Shown here piece after piece: positions 57,661 to 64,000 of a stretch of 64,000 bases of DNA. Position 1 is the stretch's first letter. The number at the start of each line of letters is the position of its first letter. Source of the DNA: Adiantum capillus-veneris (taxonomy: Eukaryota; Streptophyta; Polypodiopsida; Polypodiales; Pteridaceae). The DNA is taken from contig CM043954.1 in the NCBI GenBank assembly GCA_014529385.2, forward strand, positions 5,025,306-5,089,305, given 5' to 3'. The notes beneath the pieces were generated by a model, which saw only the letters and a program-made list of their open reading frames with translations, ran no database searches and had not been told where the DNA came from. A program made the position numbers and the translations under genes.

Positions 57661-58680
57661 GTAATCTCTCAGGTCTATTGGGGATGAGAGCCAAGTGCCT
57701 TATAGCATGAGGAAAGAATGTGGCATTGTCCCATACAAAGAGCAATGGTTGAACTTTTTGGGCAGGCAAGGCAATCACGAGGATTTTAGGGTTATGAGAG
57801 CAATCACAAGGATGCCATCATCTAATCATCCTCAAGTTTGGTCATCTCCTTGAAATCCTATGGCCTTACACAAGACCTTCACATGGGTGAGCATCCACGG
57901 TTGCTAGCTATGGTGTTGGAGAAACATGTTGTGCTTGGCAATGCTTTGATCATTATGTATGCCAAATATGCTGCCCTTGAAAAACCAAAAGAAATTCTTG
58001 ATGAGTTTTCTTGTTGAATTTCATGTCTTGGAGCACATTGATTGCAGAATATGCACAACAAAATAGTCTTTTGAAGTGATTTTTTGACCAGACACTTGTG
58101 CTCAGAAAAGAAATGGATCAAGTCAATAGGATACACAATGAGCTAGATCACTAGAGTTCATTCATGAGTGTGTATTCCAAATGTTGTATCCTCATGAAAA
58201 CACAAGAAAACTCGATGGGCTTCTAGTATAAAATGTCATCAATTGGAATGTTTTGATTGCAGGGTATTCCCAGCATTGTTGTGGCATGGAAGCTTTGTGC
58301 TGTTTGAGCTAGATGTGAAGTCTTATACAATGCTAATCTCTAAACTATTTGTTTGGATGCAATATTAAAACACCTCCTTGATTGCAAAAAAATAGGCAAA
58401 AACAGTAACATGTGCAGCTAGCAAAATTGAGCAACCTGGTACACTTATGGCTTCAAAACAAAAATATTCAGTACATAAGTAGTGCAAGGACACTAAGAAA
58501 CGCTTATAAGTGCAATGACACTAAGAAAATGCTAAAGGAAAAAATAAGAAAAGGAAAACACAAATGTATATGATGTGGAAATGAAATGTCTTTTGAATTT
58601 TCATTTCCCGTGACTTTTCATTTACATGGGGCTTTTCATTTTTTACTCACCCTTCACTTATGCATTTGAAATGTGTTTAC
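57661..58680 (+). pseudogene. Decayed PPR repeats, block 2 with A/T-rich spacer
   Basis: 'LKSYGLTQDLHMGEH' (57850-57890), 'VVLGNALIIMYAKYAALEKP' (57930-57990) and 'SSWSTLIAEYAQQ' style sequence (58025-58065) are PPR-like. From about 58330 to 58650, A/T-rich sequence without PPR resemblance follows. All frames are broken. Confidence 0.6.
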
Positions 58681-59895
58681 AGAATATGCCCAACATGGAT
58701 GTGGCAAGCAAGACCTGGAAGGACTTTCTCCAACCAAAATCACCTATGCTTGTACCTTGAAATTTGTGGCCTTATGCAAGACCTTCACATGGGTGAGAAG
58801 TCACAATAAGATTTCTAGTTAGGGACTATTAGAGAAGTATGGTGTGCTTGGAATTACTTTGGTTGTTATGTATGTCAAATGTGGTGCTTGTACAAGAGAA
58901 AATCGAGTTAATGATGAGATGTCTGTCCAAAATGTTGTCTTTTGGAACCCGTCCATAGTTGGACATGACCAACATTGTTGTAGCAACGAGAAATTTCCCA
59001 ACATGGTTGCGAAAAGAAAGCATTGTGCTATCATCATCAAGTGAAAAGAGAAGAACTCTCTGAAGATGACATCAACTATGCATTGGTTGCGACAATTGAT
59101 AATTGAACGGCAAAATACAAGGTATGTAAAAGCCTCTGGATTCTTTACTCAAAGCTAAAAATGCAATGAACTGAATGCATTGAAAATTTTATGATGTCGT
59201 GGGAATGGCACATTCCCATGTAATATATAAATTGGGGAGGACTTTGCAAACTCCCCTATGCAAGGAAACTTGCATGTGTTCATTTTTTTCAGGCGTAAAA
59301 AAAGAATAACATTTAATAAAAAATATAATTGTATTATCAATTGTAACCCTTTTCGTGGTTCTTTTGCAAGCTACACATTTCAAACTTGGGACATCATGAT
59401 TGCAACTTCTTAAACATGGAAGCAAGCAAAAATAAGGTAACATTATTTATTCTGAGAACAAAGCAAAGGTGCGCTCTCTCTCTCTCTCTTTTTTTTTCTC
59501 TCACATACTCAACGTTTTCATGAGACCTTCACATGGGTGAGAATTCACAATGAGATTGCTAGTTAGGGAGTGCTACAGAAGCATGGTGTTCTTGGTACTG
59601 TTTTGGTTGATATGTGTGTTAAATATGGTGCCCTTACGAGAGCACATCAAGTTCATACTGAGATTTGGATCGTCTGTCGGAACCTGTCAGTATAACTGGA
59701 TGTGACCAGCATTGTTGTGGCAAGGAAGAGTTTCCCAACATGGTGTTGTCTTCATCGAATGCAAAGAGAAGACCTCTCTTCAAATGACATTACATATACA
59801 TTGGTTGCAACAACTGATATATGGATGGCAAAATCCAAGGTATATAAAAGCCTTGAAATTTTGCACTCAAAGTTGACAACGTTGGAGACGGGGAA
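58681..59895 (+). pseudogene. Decayed PPR repeats, block 3: two duplicated terminal units
   Basis: Two copies of one PPR segment, about 58770-59165 and about 59520-59885. Each reads: 'HMGE' lead-in, 'GVLG(I/T)(T)LV(V/D)M', 'VK(C/Y)GA', a stretch around 'DM/DVTSIVVARK', then '(D)(D)I(N/T)Y(A/T)LVAT' and 'KY/SKVCKSL..LH/YSKL'. The second has an 89-codon open frame (59702-59971) that runs out of PPR into the dispersed repeat. The shared 'YALVAT..N/IW.AK.KV.KSL' ending suggests it belongs to the parental gene's C-terminus. They probably arose by tandem duplication and then decayed. Confidence 0.65.
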
Positions 59896-60185
59896 TGGGG
59901 GAACACACCCGGCACAAACACAAGGGCCTCTCTATAGCTCAGGGTATCCACAACACCCCTATCCTCTCTGAAAACATCTTCAAAAATACACTTTACACTA
60001 GCAGACCACCACCTGCTCAATCTTCACTGCTCACACACTCCACAAATCCACCACACAATGCACACCTACTGCCACAGCCTGTCTCCACCCTTACACACAC
60101 TCACAGCCGCTCAATCTCACTCTCTCACACAAAACACCGTCGGTTCAGGTGGGCAGACACATCCACACAGCCGGCACCGAGGGAA
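59878..60185 (+). repeat. Dispersed repeat, copy 2 (partner at 745-1060)
   Basis: 'ttggagacggggaatggggg' onward aligns with 745-1060. Here the PPR remnant joins it directly at 59878. Confidence 0.75.
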
Positions 60186-61959
60186 AACATGAAAGCAGGA
60201 GAAAGAGAAGGGCCGGGGAAGGGGAAACAAAAGCAATCAGGGGCAACGGTGACTTAATTGCACTTCAAAAATCATATACACTGGCTTGCACTGCCATCAC
60301 TATGGCCATTTTCAAGAGAAATTTAAAAAGGGGCTAGCTTGTGAGAGAACTCCACGTTGGAGGCTTCAAACGACACCAAAAAAGCCAGGAAAAAAGCCCC
60401 TAATTTGCTTAAAATTTGATCTTTGTAGAGGACGCCTTTATTTTTGGAATTTACATTTTAATTAGTCCATCTGGCACCTTGATTTGGCATTTTGTGGAAG
60501 AGGGAAACCGCTTTACTCCATCTGCTCTCTTTTGCACTTGAGAGGGGGGGGGGGGAGCAATAGCGACAACGCTATTGCCCCTTGGCTTTTTAAAATTATT
60601 TTTTTCCTCATTATTTTTTACCCCCTTGTGGGGGCCTAGCTTTGCACTGCCTCTTTGGCTCAAATTTAGTCCTTGGCCACCTTTGTCCGACTCTTCCTGC
60701 CACTTCTCTCTTCTTTTATCCCTCCTCCTTCCCCTTGGTCTGGCTTCCACCTTGCTCGGCCTTGTTTTGGCTTACCCGCAAGCTCTCTCTGTCTCTCTAA
60801 GGCCCACTGCCCGCGGGACAGCCTTCCTTGGCTCTTGCTACTGTTGCACTTTTTTTTTTGGCCAAGGGCATTGGGATTTCGATAAAGAAACAAAGCATCT
60901 GCATGAGATTTGAGTGTTGAAGGGAGCTTGAAAAGTTGTTTTATAATAATTTTCATAGCGATGATCTCACTTGGTTTGCTTTAAGAAGTTGTTTTGACAG
61001 GGTATGATATGCTTGGAAATGCTACAATGAAGTCCTCGACCTTGATGACTAAAGATCGAGATCGGTCTTCACTGCTAGAAGCGTACCATGGAAGCCGGGC
61101 AAGACTTTGAAGAGGATGGTCACCAATAGCCGCTTATTGTTTTTGCATATCATCTGTGATTTCATCGTACTATGCAAGAGTGTGTGTGTTTGTCAAAGGG
61201 AGTTCCCAGAAGCCTTTGTCAAATGTTTAAAAAAAAGTGCTCTAATATGTCTGTTTAATGTGCTACGGAGATGGTGTTTCTTTTGTGGGTGATTGCTCGT
61301 GCCCGTGAAGTGGGAGACAAGGTGGCATTGAGAGATCATGGGTGCCATTTGCAAGCCATGCAAGAGGGGGTCATGATGAAGAATGGAGAGGGAGAGTTTC
61401 TCTCGTTGCAAGCCAGTAGGATGTCGAGAGCAGGCTGAGGAGATGCTCACCCTATAGCATGCCACGGAGGAGGTGTGAACCCGAGCTTGGAGGGGCTTTG
61501 ATTAATAGGTTTTTTTTAACAAACTATCGAGAGGGTGGCGAGGAGGGGTTGGAGTGGATTCAGGGAAGCAAGGGGCGCCGTTTGCAGGGAGGGGCAGTCA
61601 GAACCTGGCTGCAAAGGGGCTCGGCCCTGCTGTGAACAAGGGAGAGAAAGGAGATCGTGAGGCCATGCAGGCCGTAGCCGCGGGGGAAGCAAGAGAATGA
61701 GTGAGGGTGTCGATTGGGATTGGGAAGACACGGTCGTTTTGCGAGCCGGACCGGGCCAGAACCATACTAAGGGGAGTCGTGCTAAGTGTGTCTGGAGTAT
61801 GCTGGGGTATGCGATGACGAGATGAAGGGGGTCGTCTTGTCGCAGGCCATGAGAAGCAAGCCAGGAGCACTAGGTTGAGAGACAACATGGGAGTCATTGG
61901 AGGACAGACACTGTGTGATTATTCAGTAGAGAGCGCGGCTGCATAGAGAAACGAGGAGA
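60186..61959. other. No gene seen
   Basis: Mixed G/C-rich and pyrimidine-rich sequence with a G12 run at 60544-60555 followed by 'gagcaatagcgacaacgctattgc'. ORFs here are overlapping on both strands and lack domains. Confidence 0.5.
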
Positions 61960-62450
61960 GAGGAATCCTTTGCGGGACTATCAAGATAAACAAGGAGAAA
62001 GAGGGCTCATTCCTGCTGAAAACGAGGAAGAAGAGAGAGATTCTCTATGAGGGAGATTGAGGAGAGAGAGAGATCGATCTCGCTCTCTGCAGGGAATTGA
62101 AGAAAGAGCAATAAAAAGAAAGCTCATTAAGCTTATCTAAGGGGTGCTCCCATAGGAAAGGTGTCGAGAGAGGGAGAAAAAGAAAGAGAGCTCAACTCTC
62201 GGTGGCAAAAAGAGAGAGAAAGAGAGATAGAGAAAGATTCTCCATGAGAGAGAACGGGAGAGATCCTCTCTCGTCGTTTGAGAGTGCATAGGCAGAAAGG
62301 GTCGCAAGTGATAAAAACGAGTGAGAGAGATCGTCTTGCCATAGAATTGCGAAAGAGAGCGTATTCCTCTTTTGTCGTAGATAGCACATGAGAGAGAGAA
62401 AATTTTCCATGATACTGTTGTGAGAGAGAGAGAGAGAGACGAGTCACCGC
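61960..62450 (+). repeat. Purine-rich degenerate repeat (GAGAGA/ATTCTC motifs)
   Basis: Long purine-biased block in which 'gagagagattctc(c/t)atgag(a)gagag' like phrases recur near 62030, 62215, 62330 and 62390. This is low-complexity sequence, possibly an LTR piece. Confidence 0.6.
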
Positions 62451-62971
62451 GCTTCCCTATAGGGTGTAAGCCAAATACCTGCGCTGCCTACACGGTGTAA
62501 GCCCTGATACCTTCAAGCAAAGTGGAAGCCTACGAAGCTGCATCGACGAAAGGTTTTGAAGCCAAAGATAAGTTTTGTAAAGCTTGCTGTAAAAACAATA
62601 TTTTCACTATTCAAATTGCTCAATAATTTCACAACATCTCATTCTCGTCTCGATTTTTGTCTCTCTTTCAAACTAAAGACAACATTCTCTCGCTTCCTTT
62701 TTGCTGAACTATTAAGTGATCATATTCATGGATAATCATTGGTGAGATCTGGCACCGAGATTGCATTGCATATTCCTTGGCAGCAGATTTTAGCAGCACA
62801 TCTCCAGCCATAGTTCCTTGTTGGTGGGCTTGGGTTGGGAGTTTGTCTTTTTGTCTTTGCTTGGTTTTTCTTGTCTGGTCCTGCTCCATGGCCTAGGCAC
62901 AAAAAAATATCCATAAGCTACCTCTGCCCTCTTTTTACGTTTGTGGGATGCTTCCCCTAACCACACACCGG

Positions 62972-62974
<3 letters not shown>
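62451..62974. other. No gene seen
   Basis: Contains a short duplicated phrase 'cctatagggtgtaagcc...gatacc'/'ctacacggtgtaagccctgatacc' (62455-62515). No ORF with a recognisable product. Confidence 0.5.

Positions 62975-63004
<30 letters not shown>
62975..63004 (+). repeat. G30 homopolymer
   Basis: A run of 30 Gs preceded by GGGGA, followed by 'cagtagcaaggtcgctattgc'. The similar phrase after the G12 run at 60544 ('agcaatagcgacaacgctattgc') suggests the two loci are copies of one repeat. Confidence 0.9.
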
Positions 63005-63008
<4 letters not shown>

Positions 63009-63659
63009 AGCAAGGTCGCTATTGCACTCTCTCCCTCAACCCTCAAAAAAGGCAGGCCTTTGATGGCTGCGGGCATGTGCCCTTGTTGGCACCTGCCACA
63101 TCATCACTTGGGACCATCGGCCGACAATGTTCCACCCTCATGCGGGTGCGTGGCACCGCGCCACCCTGCCCTACCAAAACCCGCAACAATGCGCCCGGTA
63201 GGGCCGCCCACAACCTGCCATAGTGCCCACTGGGCGGCAACCATCGCCACGAGCTGACGGGGTGAGGGAGCTCCCCTTTCTCCCCCTTTGTACACTATGA
63301 AGAATTTACGGCCCAGTACATAAGGCCCTCATTGCTACCCACCATTAGCGCATGTGGGTTTTTATCCTGGCCACTTGGCATTGCTAGATCTCTCAAGCCT
63401 TTGAAGGCTTTGCAAATTTTTTTCTTCAAAAAAAGACCCCATACATAGCCTTTTTAGACCCTCCTTTCCTAGGCTCCCTTTTACTGCTCCCATGCCCGAT
63501 GGCTGAGCCATAAGACTGTATCGGATCTCCACCATACCGACCCCAGGCCGTGCAAACCTTACCGCCTTCTTGCCCCTTTGAGCTTGTTATCCAAGGCCAT
63601 TACAACTGAGAAAATTATATGCATGCCTTTCACCGCCAAATGTTCCCTACTTCATCCTG
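63005..63659. other. G/C-rich repeat-like sequence, no gene
   Basis: ORFs on both strands between 63043 and 63295 are proline/alanine-rich and unrecognised. The texture matches retroelement leader sequence continuing into the next repeat. Confidence 0.45.
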
Positions 63660-63930
63660 TCGTATCTTGCCGACCAAGCATCTGATTGACGCACCGCCGA
63701 TTTGTGCTAGCTCCACATGATGCACACTATCTTTGAAAACCTTAGCGAGACCAAAAAGATTCTAGATGGCACGTCCTCCGATGCGGGCAAGTGGGCTCAG
63801 GCCCGGCCCCCAGGAAATCTTCAACTGATTATAACTTGCTATTCCAAGCTCCGATTCACAATCCAAGAAGACAGGCATGCTCCACAACTTGAGCTCTACA
63901 CATGTATCCACTGACACCTGCCCGGGCCAC
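63660..63930 (+). repeat. Diverged repeat, copy 2 (partner at 2000-2300)
   Basis: Ordered short matches with 2000-2300, including 'ataacttgc', 'agctccgat', 'ggcatgct' and 'cacctgccc'. It ends just before a copia LTR at 63943. Confidence 0.55.
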
Positions 63931-63942
63931 CTGTCCCCAGCT

Positions 63943-64000
63943 TGAAGGAGTACGGGCGGAAGTGCGACGCGAGAGAGAGTGCGAGAAGAAGAGCACGACG
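63943..64000 (-). repeat. Start of a second copia LTR (cut by window end)
   Basis: TGAAGGAGTACGGGCGGAAG onward matches 36767-36824 at 53 of 58 positions and begins at the same TG. It is a copy of the same LTR in the same orientation. Whether it is a solo LTR or a full element lies beyond the window. Confidence 0.8.

Noticed and set aside
60451-60956. Overlapping ORFs of about 100 codons on both strands near 60.5-60.9 kb
   Set aside because: Open frames on both strands in biased sequence, no domain, no conserved start context.

Overview
The window reads as nuclear DNA of a large, repeat-filled land-plant genome. Evidence: plant-type Ty1/copia and Ty3/gypsy retrotransposons, a CACTA transposase remnant, a non-LTR LINE, an intron-containing MULE-like transposase with a SWIM zinc finger, long (CT)n/(CA)n microsatellites, and decayed pentatricopeptide-repeat (PPR) sequence of the PLS type ('DMYAKCGAL', 'GCGKEAL', 'ITYACTLKACGLMQDLH'). 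The PPR wording and repeat style make a fern or lycophyte my best guess, but this is inference. I see no convincing intact host gene and no operons, CRISPR array, rRNA or tRNA gene.

Layout. 1-2.8 kb: (CA)n/(TA)n microsatellites and two pieces of dispersed repeat that recur at 59.9-63.9 kb. 2.8-6.3 kb (+): broken, spliced MULE/SWIM transposase. 7.6-10.5 kb (-): CACTA element remnant (TNP2-like plus Transposase_24-like). 10.5-15.4 kb (+): gypsy element 1 (LTR end, PBS, gag, protease, RT/RNase H, truncated integrase). 15.5-22.4 kb (+): gypsy element 2, whose protease is split by a complete 5.7-kb minus-strand copia element (16239-21961) with gag but no pol and a roughly 11-copy array of ~150-bp repeats. 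22.4-23.5 kb (-): gypsy 3. 25.9-31.9 kb: LINE (ORF1, APE endonuclease, RT) plus an inverted copy of its RT segment. 32.3-32.6 kb: compound microsatellites. 32.6-36.8 kb (+): gypsy 4, with a leader built of ~288-bp repeats that each carry a palindrome, and a gag with an unusual N-terminal domain. 36.8-40.6 kb (-): copia pol inserted into gypsy 4. 40.6-49.4 kb (-): a large non-autonomous LTR element (2.4-kb LTRs, PBS, PPT) with one 406-codon coiled-coil ORF and no pol, inserted in the copia gag. 49.4-52.5 kb (-): two gypsy gag/pol fragments. 54.3 kb: (GA)n. 55.3-59.9 kb (+): decayed PPR repeats. 59.9-64 kb: repeats, purine-rich sequence, a 30-G run, and the start of another copy of the 36.8-kb copia LTR.

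The genes do not form a pathway. The region is a nested pile of mobile elements whose order can be partly read from target-site duplications and junctions. Nearly all reading frames are broken, and most in-frame stops sit where a single C-to-T change from CAG, CAA or CGA would explain them, which fits decay of methylated cytosines. The most novel items are the 40.6-49.4 kb element with its unknown ORF, the gypsy 4 leader with regularly spaced perfect or near-perfect palindromes, the gag-only copia element with its GATAATTATC-bearing array, and the inverted LINE duplication whose arms share the same lesions.
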